Notes: generated from the letters alone by a model not told the origin. A stretch of DNA of 64,000 nucleotides from Bacteroidota bacterium (GCA_018267825.1 JAFDXR010000009.1:62001-126000), one strand, 5' to 3'. Shown: positions 17,520 to 27,633, counted from the first letter of the stretch. Made by a program: numbers and translations.

Positions 17520-18692
17520 ATGCAACGTAAAATTTTATTATTGGGTAGCGGAGAGCTGGGAAAAGAACTGGTGATCGCTCTCCAACGCCTCGGACAATAT
17601 GTAATAGCTGTTGATAGTTATGCCGGCGCACCGGCCATGCAGGTAGCACATGCCTTCGAAGTGATCAATATGCTCGATGGTGATGCCCTGGATGCTGTGG
17701 TGGCAAAACACAAGCCGGATCTGATCGTTCCTGAAATTGAAGCCATCCGTACCGAACGCTTTTACGAATATGAAAAACAGGGTATAACCGTGGTGCCAAG
17801 CGCCAAGGCTGCTAATTTTACCATGAACCGCAAAGCCATCCGCGACCTGGCAGCCCGGGATCTGGGTGTTCGTACAGCCAGGTACCGCTATGCATCAGAC
17901 CTCGACGGATTCAAAAAAGCCGTTCATGAAATCGGGATTCCCTGTGTTGTGAAACCCCTCATGAGCAGCAGTGGAAAAGGTCAGAGTGTTTTAAAGACAG
18001 AAGCAGATATTGAGAAATCGTGGAACTACGCCATGGAAGGTTCCCGCGGCGATTACAAAGAAGTGATCGTTGAGGAATTTATAAAATTTCATGCAGAGAT
18101 CACCCTTCTAACGGTGACTCAGAAAAACGGACCCACCTTGTTTTGCCCACCGATCGGGCACCGCCAGGAGCGTGGCGATTACCAGGAAAGCTGGCAGCCA
18201 TGTGCCATCAGCACAGACGACCTGAAAGCAGCACAGGATATGGCGGCTAAGGTTACAAAGGCACTTAGCGGTGCAGGACTCTGGGGGGTGGAGTTTTTCC
18301 TGACAGACCAGGGCGTTTACTTTTCCGAATTATCACCGCGCCCACATGATACCGGTATGGTAACACTGGCCGGAACTCAGAACCTGAGCGAATTTGAACT
18401 GCATGCACGGGCTATTCTCGGTTTGCCTGTTCCGGCGATTACCCTCGAACGCACCGGCGCATCGGCAGTTGTGCTGGCTCATACCGAAGGTAAAATGCCA
18501 AGCTATACCGGGATCGAGAAAGTACTGGCCGAACCGAAAACAGATGTGCGTGTTTTTAATAAACCAACCACAAGACCTTATCGCCGCATGGCTGTAACCC
18601 TCGCTTACGATGTGCCGGGAGCCGATGTGCAGGCCGTGAAACAAAAAGCCATTGACCTGGCAAGATTTATTGAAGTAAAATGCGAAGCCTGA
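17520..18692 (+). CDS. purT: Formate-dependent GAR transformylase PurT
   Basis: This 390-residue ATP-grasp enzyme converts 5-phosphoribosylglycinamide to its formyl form with ATP and formate (step 3 of purine synthesis). Landmarks are the N-terminal [20 protein letters not shown] (residues 5-24), PEIEAIRT at about 76-83, [14 protein letters not shown] near 148-161, and a metal-binding [10 protein letters not shown] near 270. The length is that of E. coli PurT (about 392). The 3' end overlaps the next gene by 13 nt. It is independent of folate, complementing the folate-linked enzymes elsewhere in the window. Confidence 0.97.
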   Translation: MQRKILLLGSGELGKELVIALQRLGQYVIAVDSYAGAPAMQVAHAFEVINMLDGDALDAVVAKHKPDLIVPEIEAIRTERFYEYEKQGITVVPSAKAANFTMNRKAIRDLAARDLGVRTARYRYASDLDGFKKAVHEIGIPCVVKPLMSSSGKGQSVLKTEADIEKSWNYAMEGSRGDYKEVIVEEFIKFHAEITLLTVTQKNGPTLFCPPIGHRQERGDYQESWQPCAISTDDLKAAQDMAAKVTKALSGAGLWGVEFFLTDQGVYFSELSPRPHDTGMVTLAGTQNLSEFELHARAILGLPVPAITLERTGASAVVLAHTEGKMPSYTGIEKVLAEPKTDVRVFNKPTTRPYRRMAVTLAYDVPGADVQAVKQKAIDLARFIEVKCEA

Positions 18693-19261
18693 TTCAGAAT
18701 ATGATGCTGGCAGCCATGTTTATGGCATGCCTGGCACTGCATGCACAAAGCGTGAGCTTTCCGCCGCACCTGGCGAAAACGAATATTGCCAAAATGGTCT
18801 CCGGCGACTCTATTATTTATTACCAGTGCCATGTCGACCAGGCCACACAGGAGCTTGTTACCAGCAGCGGACAAAAGATCACATCAAAAGCCAAGAAACT
18901 GACCATCACCGAAAAATATGTGGTGACCCGCAGCGGCGATACATATAATATCCGCTATTACGTTTCAAGCTTCAACGATTATCCGAATAAGAAATTTGCT
19001 TACCTGACTTTGAAAGAGGTTGCGAACTGGGGCTTTGAGCTGAAATTCAGCGGCACACTCCCGGCTGAAGATGTGCAGATTATTGCCGCATTCGAAGATA
19101 AAACCCACGAGGTGACTTATTACGAACTGAAGGTCAATAAGAGTTGCACGAATGAAGCCATTATTGCGTATAAAAAAGAACGCAATCAGCTGATGGTGGA
19201 AGGCAACTACCTCCTCAGTAAGAATATCAAGGTGGTAGCTGCCTCCCAGGTTTCCAATTAA
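18680..19261 (+). CDS. Secreted hypothetical protein overlapping purT
   Basis: The 193-residue protein has a signal peptide (residues 1-21, LALHAQS) and a mature part rich in beta strands and lysine. It starts within the last codons of purT (13-nt overlap), so translation is coupled, although a purine function is not suggested. Its stop overlaps the stop of the convergent DinB-like gene by 4 bp. No domain was recognised. Confidence 0.6.
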   Translation: MRSLIQNMMLAAMFMACLALHAQSVSFPPHLAKTNIAKMVSGDSIIYYQCHVDQATQELVTSSGQKITSKAKKLTITEKYVVTRSGDTYNIRYYVSSFNDYPNKKFAYLTLKEVANWGFELKFSGTLPAEDVQIIAAFEDKTHEVTYYELKVNKSCTNEAIIAYKKERNQLMVEGNYLLSKNIKVVAASQVSN

Positions 19262-19755
19262 TTAGTATCAGCGCTCGGGCCATAGGTTCCTGGTAGCGGA
19301 ACATTCAGCAAACGCAGGTAAACACCCAGTTGTGCACGGTGATGTACGGTGTGGTTGTAAACCCACTCGCGCAGCACATCGGATTTTGGCAGGGTGAAGA
19401 AAATGTTTTTACCATCGCGCATGGTCCAGGTATCATCCAGATCTTTTTCTGTTGTTTTTTCGAGGCGCTCAACTGCATCTTTCAGGGCCTTGTCAAAATT
19501 GGCCACAAGCTCTGTCGTTGAATGAAATGGTGTCGGATTGTAGGCTTCTTTCGAGAAGTCCAGTTCACTGGTGTTCAGCGTCAATGTCAGCCAGCTCGGT
19601 ATTTCAGATACGTGTATCGCCAGGTTACCAAGGCTCATGCTTTTTTCATGTGGTTTCCAGTCTTTCTGGCCTTCAGGAACGCGCTCCAGGATTTGCCTCG
19701 TTTTCTGAGCTTCATGTTTCAGCTCTTTCAATAATAAATCAATCTGATTTTTCAT
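19258..19755 (-). CDS. DinB-superfamily protein
   Basis: The 165-residue protein has the four-helix DinB/YfiT pattern. An H in NLAIHVSEIP near residue 48, and HTVHHRAQL near 135-143, form the three-histidine metal site typical of the family. DinB-like proteins include thiol-transferases such as BSH-dependent enzymes and maleylpyruvate isomerases, so the reaction cannot be named. Length and motif spacing are normal. Its 3' end overlaps the convergent upstream-strand gene. Confidence 0.85.
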   Translation of the reverse strand: MKNQIDLLLKELKHEAQKTRQILERVPEGQKDWKPHEKSMSLGNLAIHVSEIPSWLTLTLNTSELDFSKEAYNPTPFHSTTELVANFDKALKDAVERLEKTTEKDLDDTWTMRDGKNIFFTLPKSDVLREWVYNHTVHHRAQLGVYLRLLNVPLPGTYGPSADTN

Positions 19756-19838
19756 ATCGTATGTTTTTTAGATAAGGCAAAGAAACATAGGCTCACTGAC
19801 AACCTTATGGCAGTGTGTTTTTGGAAGGGTAAAAAAAA

Positions 19839-21506
19839 TTAAAAAAGAGTGATTCTAACCCGGCTATTCACACGCATTTTTATTTTGGCTTCTTCCTCTG
19901 TCGCGTCCATGAGCCACAAAACATCAGCCGGGTGAGCCAGTGCAGGGAACCAGGGCTGGGGCAAATGGTCCAGAATGTTCTCTATGCTGTGGTTAAGTCC
20001 CGGCACATCGGTCCGACCGGTCGAAACACTATCGATATGACCATTGCTATATACAATAAATGACAGTTTTATTTTTTGCAGGTTTGTGTTCTTGTATTCC
20101 GCTCGCTGCTTCAATGAATCTTCAATCAATGCCTTCAGGTAAGCCATACTGGCTTCATGGGTTTTGAATTGTTTAATATCATATACAGCCTGATTGGTCA
20201 GTGTTTTTGGGAACCGTGGCGACCAGTATTCCATTTTGTGGGTCTGCTTTCTGTATTTTTGTCCCTTGAACGGAAAGCTTTCGGCTGCTTTGCTTTTATC
20301 GCAGATCGCCCATGAAATGACCGGCTCAAGGGATTTGTCGGCATACTGACGAATACCCATGAAGCCACTGCAGGCTTCAATATTCATACTCCGGTTTTTA
20401 AAATAATCGTTCCAGGTGATATCAATTTTAGAAATGCCTCCCGGAATATTATCTGTTGAGAGATTCGATAAACAATAACTGTCCCGGTGTACAAATGGGT
20501 TTGGCACAAAGGTCTCCTTATACTTTGATGTGCCGGTTGTTTCATCATAATCCCCGTCAGGCTCCATTTTTTTGATGTAAGGAAATAATTTCAGACACCA
20601 GCCCGAGATAAAAAAGTTATTGTATTCAGAGATGCTCTTGTATATTGATTGCCAGAAAACGGGATCAGGACTTCCTTCATATACCTTTATGAACTCAAGG
20701 ATGACAGGCCTCAGATCATCTGCCCAGTCTTTCATGCCGAACTGCTCCAGAAGTTGCAATCTGTTATAGAGGTTTTGCCAGTCGGCTTTATTGCCCTTTA
20801 ATTTAATGACGGGAATCCCGCATCCTGATTCCCCCACATATTGAAAGCCTTTTTTATAGCTCTCCAGCATACATATGTTGTAAGCGGTTTTTTCGACCGG
20901 ACCACTGGTGCTGAACCCACCCGAAAAAAAGAGTCTCGCATTGTTCGTAGTGTAGACATCTGCCTGCGCCGATATGCTGTCGATCAGGGCCTGCCAGGCA
21001 TGTTCACCGAACTGTAAACTGTCATTGCGAACGACCAGTCTGTCGGGTTTGCCTTTTTTCAGTAAGCTTGATTTTAACGTGGCGAAGTGCTGATTGATAT
21101 GAATGGAAACACCCTGGCAAATGGTTAGCCACAATACATCCGGGCTTAATGTCAGGGGCCGGTGATCGTTATAGCAGAATTGAAGTGTTTGCAAAAAGGC
21201 ATTGTTGTATGTGCCGATCAGTTTTTGATGCCTGTGCTCAGCTGGCATGTAGAGAATCTGGTAGCTTAGTTTGTTTGAAAAAACACGGTAAGATGAATCG
21301 GTGTTAAGCAGGTATGAGGCAGGCACGACATCTGAAACGTGAAAACTAACGGAATCTGTTTGTTGGTTTTCATCAACCGGCGTAACGGCTGACGTGTCTG
21401 TTTTTTGCGGTGGTTTTTGTGTTTCATGAGCAGTTTCTTTGTGCTGATCATGACATGCACTCAGCAGAAAGAGGGATGCTACAGAGAACAAAAGAATACG
21501 GCGCAT
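19839..21506 (-). CDS. DUF4419-containing lipoprotein
   Basis: The 555-residue protein starts with a lipoprotein signal (LLSAC, cysteine at about 18), then a Thr/Gln-rich linker to residue 50. The main body contains the DUF4419 hallmark pattern, for example LTLSPDVLWLTICQGVSIHINQ at about 119-140, GW and SGFMGI motifs near 385. A C-terminal stretch (about 455-540) looks TonB-C-like (IKLSFIVYSNGHIDSV). The function of DUF4419 is not known to me. It follows a WYL regulator by 16 bp, which may control it. Confidence 0.72.
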   Translation of the reverse strand: MRRILLFSVASLFLLSACHDQHKETAHETQKPPQKTDTSAVTPVDENQQTDSVSFHVSDVVPASYLLNTDSSYRVFSNKLSYQILYMPAEHRHQKLIGTYNNAFLQTLQFCYNDHRPLTLSPDVLWLTICQGVSIHINQHFATLKSSLLKKGKPDRLVVRNDSLQFGEHAWQALIDSISAQADVYTTNNARLFFSGGFSTSGPVEKTAYNICMLESYKKGFQYVGESGCGIPVIKLKGNKADWQNLYNRLQLLEQFGMKDWADDLRPVILEFIKVYEGSPDPVFWQSIYKSISEYNNFFISGWCLKLFPYIKKMEPDGDYDETTGTSKYKETFVPNPFVHRDSYCLSNLSTDNIPGGISKIDITWNDYFKNRSMNIEACSGFMGIRQYADKSLEPVISWAICDKSKAAESFPFKGQKYRKQTHKMEYWSPRFPKTLTNQAVYDIKQFKTHEASMAYLKALIEDSLKQRAEYKNTNLQKIKLSFIVYSNGHIDSVSTGRTDVPGLNHSIENILDHLPQPWFPALAHPADVLWLMDATEEEAKIKMRVNSRVRITLF

Positions 21507-21522
21507 CAGGTAAAGATATAAA

Positions 21523-22212
21523 TTAATAATCGACCGGAAGCTGTTTCATATATTCGCTCAGCTCAATATGCTTTTCAAGCTGAAATGGCTGTTCTGTTTC
21601 AGACAGATTAATAATACGGGATACTCTGAAATCCCTGTAATCGCCCCGCATGTGGCACCAGCCAATCATGTGCCAGTTCATGGCATAAAAAATAAGGCCG
21701 ATTGGTTCAACAGTTCGCTTACTGACTTCGTCCTGGTTGTTTTTATACTCAAGATCAACAATGTGTTTATTACTGATGGCCTGTTGGATCTCCGACAGGT
21801 ACTCGTAGTCGTGGTTCACACAGGGCGGAAATTGCGAACGCATCGAATTATTAAGCCCTTCGAGTTTTTCTTTTTGTGTGGTGCGGAGTACAGCCTTTAT
21901 TTTATTAAGTGCATTAGAATAATGATTCTGAATGGAACGGTCTGCAAAAGCATACACGATTGTTTCCATGAGCAACATGGCATTGGCTTCCTCCGTGTTG
22001 AATGATACGGGTGGTAAGAAGTAACCGGGAACAACAAAATAACCTTTCTGCGATTCAAAACTTACAGGTATTCCCAGCTCGCCAAGCGCTTTCACGTCGC
22101 GGTATACAGTACGAACACTGATGTCAAACTCTTCAGAAATCTTTTCGGCCGGGACATATTTCCTGGATTGCAAAAGCGTGAGGATGCCGAATAGTCGGTC
22201 AATACGGTTCAT
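21523..22212 (-). CDS. YafY/WYL-domain transcriptional regulator
   Basis: This 229-residue regulator has an N-terminal winged HTH (residues 1-60; ISVRTVYRDVKALGELGIPV) and a C-terminal WYL domain (about 130-205) containing a WYL-like WHMIGWCHMRGDYRDFRVSRI. WYL domains bind ligands, including nucleic-acid fragments, and often control stress or defence loci. It is the first gene before DUF4419 (16-bp gap, same strand), so the pair is probably autoregulated. The activating ligand is unknown. Confidence 0.9.
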   Translation of the reverse strand: MNRIDRLFGILTLLQSRKYVPAEKISEEFDISVRTVYRDVKALGELGIPVSFESQKGYFVVPGYFLPPVSFNTEEANAMLLMETIVYAFADRSIQNHYSNALNKIKAVLRTTQKEKLEGLNNSMRSQFPPCVNHDYEYLSEIQQAISNKHIVDLEYKNNQDEVSKRTVEPIGLIFYAMNWHMIGWCHMRGDYRDFRVSRIINLSETEQPFQLEKHIELSEYMKQLPVDY

Positions 22213-22285
22213 GATACATAAAGTTGGATGAACTAATTTAAGAAAATAGAATCAACCGGGTGAGGCTAAAAGAAATTTAGCTGAA

Positions 22286-22639
22286 TCAATCGCCGATCAC
22301 AATAGAAACCCTATCGACCGGACCGTTCATGGGTGGCAGTAATTTAGTCACTTTTACAGTGCAGTGCTCCAATTGCGGAAAACCCTTTTGTATGCGATCG
22401 TAAATCCGTTTGCCAACATGTTCAATCAACTTGCTCCGAACAGCCATTTCCTCGCGGGCAATATTAAAGATATCGCAGTAATCAATCGTCTGTGAGAGAT
22501 CATCGCTCACAGCGGCTTCCATAAAATTGACAGTCATGCTCACATCAATAATGTATTCGCCACCGATCTTTCCTTCTTCTTCCAGGCATCCATGGTAACC
22601 ATACAGCCTGATACCTTCAATGTTAATAATATTGTGCAT
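22286..22639 (-). CDS. folB: Dihydroneopterin aldolase
   Basis: The 117-residue enzyme cleaves dihydroneopterin to hydroxymethyl-dihydropterin and glycolaldehyde in folate synthesis. It contains the family start INIEGIRLYGYHGCLEEEG with catalytic tyrosine Y13-H16 context, a conserved SQTIDYCDIF segment near 51-60, and VKVTKLLPPM near 98. The length is typical (about 120). It follows the OMP gene by 5 bp, which makes transcriptional coupling likely even though the functions differ. Confidence 0.92.
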   Translation of the reverse strand: MHNIINIEGIRLYGYHGCLEEEGKIGGEYIIDVSMTVNFMEAAVSDDLSQTIDYCDIFNIAREEMAVRSKLIEHVGKRIYDRIQKGFPQLEHCTVKVTKLLPPMNGPVDRVSIVIGD

Positions 22640-22644
22640 ACGAT

Positions 22645-25161
22645 CTATTTACCGAAATCCAAACCATCCTGGCTGCCCTGTCCGTCGCCCATACCTTTCA
22701 TCTGCTTGCCACGTTTGAAAATAGAGGCGTCCATTTTACCGAAGAGGTAAGTTACAGTGAAGCGTACATAACGTGTTTCCCGACGACGCGACAAATCCTG
22801 GATGTAATACGGTGTATCGTAATGCGTTCCCATGCGGCGGGTATTAAATGCATCGCTGAGGGTGGCATTGAAAATCCATTTGGTGCCGATCATTTTATTG
22901 AGCGATACATCCATCGAATAAATCGGCTTGCTGTAACCCAATAACAGGATCTTAGGTGATTCGTAGTTGCCGTTCACCTGCAGGGTAAACTGTTTCGGGA
23001 ATTTGTAGGATAATACGGCTTTGGCATTGTAGGCATACCCTTCGGCTTTTACCTCAGGCTGTGATGCTACCACCAGACCTTTGATGTAGATATAGAAAAC
23101 GTTCGCATTCAGTGTCACATCCAGGTTTTTGAAAAAGGTCCATTTAAACGTGTTCTCGAGTCCGTAACGAATACTGTTTTTGCCGTTAATGGTTGTATTT
23201 ACCAATACGCCTGTTTTGGTGGGGTCCGGATCCGGATAAGCTACATCGGTAATAGGCTGCTCCTCGTAGCGGAAATAACCCGAAGCGAGGTAACTACCCT
23301 TGGAGAAAATTTTGTTGTAGTTGACTTCAGCAATGTTTTTGAATTCAGGTTTCAGCTGAGGGTTACCGATCCTGTAGTTTTGTTTGTCGGCAAACATCAC
23401 AAACGGCATCAGCTGGAAGAAATTCGGGCGGTTGATTTTACGGCTGAAATTGATCTGGAACTCCTGATTCTTTTTCATTTTTTTAGACAGGTATATGCCG
23501 GGAAATAACGATTTCATAATGTCGTTGCCACTGCTCGGGTAGGAGTAGGAAAACGATTGTTTTTTATCGACAATGGTTCCTTTGTAATACGATTGTTCGA
23601 AACGGAGACCAGCCTGGTAATTGAATCCCCAGAAAGCACGATCCGAAAAATTGATATAGGCAGCATTCACCATATCATCGATCATGTAATGGTTACTCAT
23701 GATGCTGTCGTGTACATAAGAGTCTTCGTTGCCGGTTGCACGCGAGGTATTGTTCTGACTGTCTGATTTTTTGTAATAGGCTTTTATACCGTATTCCAGT
23801 TTACGTACATCGTTGAGCGGGTTCACATAATCGAGCTGGAATACATATTGATTGGAATTGCTGTAACCGATATTTTTCTGATAGGATGGTGTAATATAGA
23901 TTGGGGAGTTGCTGTTGGATGTGGCAGTAAATAAATAACCGTTGTCAGAGTCGGTATAGTTATGATTTGCATCGATAGTAAGTTCCTGTCCGGCTTTTGG
24001 CCAGGTTTTTTTGTAAAGTATCTGTGTGGTGAAGTTTTTAAATTGCGCATGCTGATCGTTTACCTGAGTTCCGTCAACAAAAGTTACTTTCGACGAATCC
24101 TGCAGGTTATAGGTTTGCAGGTCGCGGGTATTGAATTTTCCGCCAACAACCATTTCGCTGATCGTAATTGTATTCCGGTTGTTGATATTGTAATCGATTC
24201 CAAAGCGGCCGAAATTAAACTGGTTCAGCATCCTGGTCAGGTTATCCTGGTTGAAATACCCGGTAGTGTTTCCGGTGTTATAGTCGAGCTGTGTACGTCG
24301 TGTATAGCCCTGGTTGTTATTGATGGCCTGGTTGTAGGAATACATCATCGAGAAATTCCATTTGCCTTCTTTCACATTCAGGTTCCCCATTCCGCCATAA
24401 CGATCGCCTGTTCCGATATACGCCATGAGCATACCGTTGTATCCCGGCTTCATGTTTTTTTTCATCACCACATTCAGGATTCCACCTGTAGCGCTGGCAT
24501 CGTATTTCACAGAGGGATTGGTGATAATTTCCACACGGTCGATCTGGTCGGCCGGAATCTGTTGCAGGGTCAGGGTTGTGGGCCTGCCATCCACGTAAAT
24601 GGTTGGGGCCTGGTTACGCAATTGCGCATTTCCATCGGCATCTACCGTAACGCCCGGAATGTTTTTCATAACATCCACAGCGGTGCCGCCTTTTACAGAT
24701 AAATCCTTATCCACGTTATAGGTACGTTTATCGATCGAGAGAACCACTGCACTTTTCTCAGCGGTTACTTCCACTTCGTTCAATACTTTTTCATCAGTTT
24801 CGAGTTTAATATCGCCAAGGTCCTGGTCAATTTTATCCGGTGGAACAATATAAACCTTGTTGTTGTAGGTTTTATAACCGATAAACTGAATCCGCACACG
24901 CACCTGGCCAAAGGAAGGAAGTCCGTCTACAGCAAAATCGCCATTGCTTTTTACGAGGGTACCACCCAGTAAACTGTCTTTGCTGAACCAGAGTACCTGC
25001 ACCGAGGCATACTCTACCGGGAGTTTGGTTTTGGCGTCGATCACACGGCCATACACGCGCCCGAGTTTCGGATCTTTCATGTTTTTAGGCATTCCGCCGA
25101 ATTGCGCATTCAGCATCAGTGAAAAAAAGCACAGTAAGAGTGCGGTGTACAGACGTTTCAT
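22645..25161 (-). CDS. TonB-dependent receptor-like outer-membrane protein
   Basis: The 838-residue protein has a signal peptide (1-19), an N-terminal carboxypeptidase-regulatory-like domain (about 30-115; GRVYGRVIDAKTKLPVEYASV), a plug region (about 135-230; GGTAVDVMKNIPGVTVDADG, DGRPTTL) and a C-terminal barrel of the outer-membrane beta-barrel family 3 type. A terminal barrel strand YVRFTVTYLFGK precedes a 35-residue tail rich in lysine, glycine and glutamine. The substrate is unknown. Receptors of this type lacking a SusD partner import varied compounds. folB lies 5 bp downstream. Confidence 0.9.
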   Translation of the reverse strand: MKRLYTALLLCFFSLMLNAQFGGMPKNMKDPKLGRVYGRVIDAKTKLPVEYASVQVLWFSKDSLLGGTLVKSNGDFAVDGLPSFGQVRVRIQFIGYKTYNNKVYIVPPDKIDQDLGDIKLETDEKVLNEVEVTAEKSAVVLSIDKRTYNVDKDLSVKGGTAVDVMKNIPGVTVDADGNAQLRNQAPTIYVDGRPTTLTLQQIPADQIDRVEIITNPSVKYDASATGGILNVVMKKNMKPGYNGMLMAYIGTGDRYGGMGNLNVKEGKWNFSMMYSYNQAINNNQGYTRRTQLDYNTGNTTGYFNQDNLTRMLNQFNFGRFGIDYNINNRNTITISEMVVGGKFNTRDLQTYNLQDSSKVTFVDGTQVNDQHAQFKNFTTQILYKKTWPKAGQELTIDANHNYTDSDNGYLFTATSNSNSPIYITPSYQKNIGYSNSNQYVFQLDYVNPLNDVRKLEYGIKAYYKKSDSQNNTSRATGNEDSYVHDSIMSNHYMIDDMVNAAYINFSDRAFWGFNYQAGLRFEQSYYKGTIVDKKQSFSYSYPSSGNDIMKSLFPGIYLSKKMKKNQEFQINFSRKINRPNFFQLMPFVMFADKQNYRIGNPQLKPEFKNIAEVNYNKIFSKGSYLASGYFRYEEQPITDVAYPDPDPTKTGVLVNTTINGKNSIRYGLENTFKWTFFKNLDVTLNANVFYIYIKGLVVASQPEVKAEGYAYNAKAVLSYKFPKQFTLQVNGNYESPKILLLGYSKPIYSMDVSLNKMIGTKWIFNATLSDAFNTRRMGTHYDTPYYIQDLSRRRETRYVRFTVTYLFGKMDASIFKRGKQMKGMGDGQGSQDGLDFGK

Positions 25162-25242
25162 GAGAATGAAGGAATAGACGACAAAGGTAATAGATTTTGG
25201 ATTTTGGCTTCTGAATTCACCTCTGGAAACGTTAAAATAATC

Positions 25243-25277
25243 TAAAAAAATAAGGCCATCCGGATGGAAGGCCTTAT
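25243..25277 (-). terminator. Terminator after the Spy-like gene
   Basis: ATAAGGCCATCC and GGAAGGCCTTAT form a hairpin of about 10 bp at 25250-25277. Read on the minus strand it is followed by seven T. It lies 20 bp past the end of the Spy-like gene. Confidence 0.88.
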
Positions 25278-25296
25278 GGTGTGATAATCGGTAGAA

Positions 25297-25755
25297 TTAG
25301 TTGCCTGCAGGGGTAGAAACCGCAGGATCTTTCATTTTTTGAGCTTTCATCGCTTTATGTTTATCCATTTGCTCTTGTCGCATCTGGGCCCATTTGGTTT
25401 GCTGTTCCGGGGTCAGGATCCCATTCACGTTGTTGAAGAATTTATCCTTGTTGGCTTTCATTTCCTTGCGCAGGGCCTTTTTATCGGCATCCTGGGTCAG
25501 GCTCTTCTCCTTCTCGCGCAGGGCATTATTGGTTGTCGCACGCTCCAGGGCAAAGGCCTGTACTTTGGCTTTCTGATCATCGTTCAGCGAGAGCTCCCTG
25601 GCAATACGAATGGCATCGTGTTGCGCTACTTTATCGGGCGAAGGCGGTGTTTTCTGGGTTTTTTCAGGACCGCCCTGAACCGGTGTAGTTGTAGTCTGTG
25701 CCTGGCTGATACTTATAATGCTTAATGCAGCAAGAGATAAAATGAGCTTTTTCAT
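25297..25755 (-). CDS. Spy/CpxP-like periplasmic protein
   Basis: The 152-residue protein has a signal peptide (residues 1-19, SQA) and a helical mature part rich in lysine and glutamine. Two LTxxQ-like motifs are visible: LSLNDDQKAKVQ near residue 56 and ILTPEQQTKW near 113. This pattern fits Spy/CpxP-like chaperones or sensors of envelope stress. It has its own terminator and stands alone. The match is by motif only. Confidence 0.7.
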   Translation of the reverse strand: MKKLILSLAALSIISISQAQTTTTPVQGGPEKTQKTPPSPDKVAQHDAIRIARELSLNDDQKAKVQAFALERATTNNALREKEKSLTQDADKKALRKEMKANKDKFFNNVNGILTPEQQTKWAQMRQEQMDKHKAMKAQKMKDPAVSTPAGN

Positions 25756-25848
25756 GGTCTGTTTGGTTTAAGATTTACGGTATGATACCAAAACGTATTC
25801 CGGGTTTAAACCTGCCGCATGAAATTTTACGTTGTTTAACAATTCTGA

Positions 25849-26643
25849 TTACTTGACATCTGTGTTGGTCAGAATCTGTGGTGACTTGCCGTCAGTAATG
25901 ATGATCTTCGCATTAGGTGAATTCACAAGGCTTTTCAGCATTTCAATGTTATTGTATTGCAGGAGTTTTTCAGTGAGCGACTGATTAATGATGTCCTGGG
26001 CTTTTTTGATGGCCTCGGCTTCAATGATTTTCCGTTCCGCTTCTTTTTTCTGCTGTTCGATCACGAAATCCATTTTTAGTACAGCCTGCTCGGCATTTAC
26101 CTTATCCTGAATGGCCTGTACCATCTGTGGCGGAAGTATAATATCCTTAAGCAACACAGCATCCACTACAAAACCATATTGCGCAATGTGATTTCTTAAT
26201 TCCTCGGCAATGGCTTTCTCCACTTTATCGCGTTCTGTTGCATAGAGTTCTTTGGCATAGTAGCGGGCACTGATCTCACGGGCTGTTGCCCTGAAATTGC
26301 TGAGTACCATCACCTCTTCATAGCTTCTGCCGAATTTCAGGTATACATCGTTCGCAGCTTCCGGTTTAACGTGGTACAGTAAACTGATTTCAGCATTTAC
26401 ACTGAGACCTTCTTTGGTAGGAAGCGGTAGATTATTGAAGCTCTCGACAGTTCGCACATTGATTTTAACAATTTTGCTGACGAAAGGGTTATACCATCTG
26501 ACACCCTGTTGAATGGGCTTTCCTTTAATAACGCCAAGTTTTTGTTTAATGCCTATTTCTCCGGGTCTTACGACGGCACATTGTTGAAATAAAAAAGCTA
26601 CCGCCAGGAGGGCGGTAGCTTTTGAGAGACTTCCTGTTTTCAT
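25849..26643 (-). CDS. SPFH/prohibitin-family lipoprotein
   Basis: The 264-residue protein begins with a lipoprotein signal (FLFQQC, cysteine at residue 22). An SPFH/band-7 domain follows (about 25-205; RPGEIGIKQKLGVIKG, LSNFRATAREISARYYAKEL), then a long charged helix (about 175-235; QQKKEAERKIIEAEAIKKAQ). Prohibitin-type proteins form membrane-linked rings that protect or scaffold proteases. A lipid anchor in place of an N-terminal helix is noteworthy but not unique in Bacteroidota. Confidence 0.88.
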   Translation of the reverse strand: MKTGSLSKATALLAVAFLFQQCAVVRPGEIGIKQKLGVIKGKPIQQGVRWYNPFVSKIVKINVRTVESFNNLPLPTKEGLSVNAEISLLYHVKPEAANDVYLKFGRSYEEVMVLSNFRATAREISARYYAKELYATERDKVEKAIAEELRNHIAQYGFVVDAVLLKDIILPPQMVQAIQDKVNAEQAVLKMDFVIEQQKKEAERKIIEAEAIKKAQDIINQSLTEKLLQYNNIEMLKSLVNSPNAKIIITDGKSPQILTNTDVK

Positions 26644-26719
26644 GGTGAGTTGTTTTTTTCTATCTCAAAGGTCAGAAAATACCTGATCGAAAAAATAAAT
26701 TCACATTTTTTATGAGGGC

Positions 26720-27601
26720 TTATGAAGCAGCAATGCTGCCGAATTTCCCGGAATGAAAATCTTCGAAGGCCTGGATCAGTTCTTCCCGTGTATTCATTAC
26801 GAAAGGGCCGTAACGGGCCACTGGCTCATGAATAGGCTCGCCGCTGATGAAAAATACGCGGGCATCTTCGGTCGCTTCAATATGTATGTTTTCGGCATTG
26901 TGATCGAAAAGTACAAAGTCGCGGAACGATGCATCTGTTTTCTCGTTAATGCGGATTTTACCTTTCGTTACCAGCAGCATACTGTTGTGCGAAAGCGGAA
27001 TATCAAATCCGGTGGATGCGCCCGCGTTCAGTATCATGTCGTACATATTGACCGGCGTAAATGTTTTGGCCGGACCTTTTACACCGGCAAAAGATCCTGC
27101 AATAACCCTCACCACGCTTCCGAGCTCATCAAGTTTATAGCGGCTGATCATAGCATCGGTGAGGTTCTGGTAGGCAGCCGGAGTCGATTTATCTTTAGCC
27201 GGCAGGTTTACCCAGAGTTGGATCATGTGCTGTAGTCCGCCATTGCGCGACATCTCATCGGTCTGAAACTCGTCGTGAAGAATGCCATTGCCGGCCGTCA
27301 TCCATTGCACATCGCCCGGGCCAATAACCCCGCCGCCGCCGGATGAGTCGCGGTGCTCTATATACCCATCGAAAGCAATTGTCACCGTTTCAAATCCCTT
27401 ATGCGGATGTTCACCCACGCCTTTGCGGTTGGCCGATGGCGGAAACCGGAAAGGGGCGTTATAATCGAGCATCAGAAAGGGACTGGCATCATCCGTGAGA
27501 TTCAGACTTCCCGGAATATACTGGTATACCCTGAAGCCATCGCCCACCATGTTATGGCGCGTTTCGTGGCTTATTTTGCGGACGTTTTTGTAAGTGTTCA
27601 T
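26720..27601 (-). CDS. Pirin-family cupin protein
   Basis: This 293-residue bicupin carries the pirin motifs: HPHKGFETVTI at about 62-72, HRDSSGGGG at about 79-87, and GNGILHDEF at about 105-113. The three histidines and the glutamate form the metal site. Pirins include quercetin dioxygenases and redox-linked regulators, so the substrate is unclear. The MarR-family gene ends 50 bp upstream on the same strand, with palindromes in between, so pirin expression is probably under that regulator. Confidence 0.93.
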   Translation of the reverse strand: MNTYKNVRKISHETRHNMVGDGFRVYQYIPGSLNLTDDASPFLMLDYNAPFRFPPSANRKGVGEHPHKGFETVTIAFDGYIEHRDSSGGGGVIGPGDVQWMTAGNGILHDEFQTDEMSRNGGLQHMIQLWVNLPAKDKSTPAAYQNLTDAMISRYKLDELGSVVRVIAGSFAGVKGPAKTFTPVNMYDMILNAGASTGFDIPLSHNSMLLVTKGKIRINEKTDASFRDFVLFDHNAENIHIEATEDARVFFISGEPIHEPVARYGPFVMNTREELIQAFEDFHSGKFGSIAAS

Positions 27602-27614
27602 ATCGTTTTATTTT

Positions 27615-27633
27615 ACAACTGTTGTATATACAA
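27615..27633. promoter_or_regulatory. Overlapping palindromes, candidate MarR operator
   Basis: ACAACTGTTGT (27615-27625) and the perfect 12-bp palindrome TTGTATATACAA (27622-27633) share four bases in the gap between the MarR gene and pirin. MarR-type winged helices bind inverted repeats of about this length. The regulator would be its neighbour. Confidence 0.45.

Noticed and set aside
23962-24702. Antisense open frame inside the outer-membrane receptor gene
   Set aside because: It lacks a domain or a clean start, and overlaps a well-supported coding gene on the other strand.
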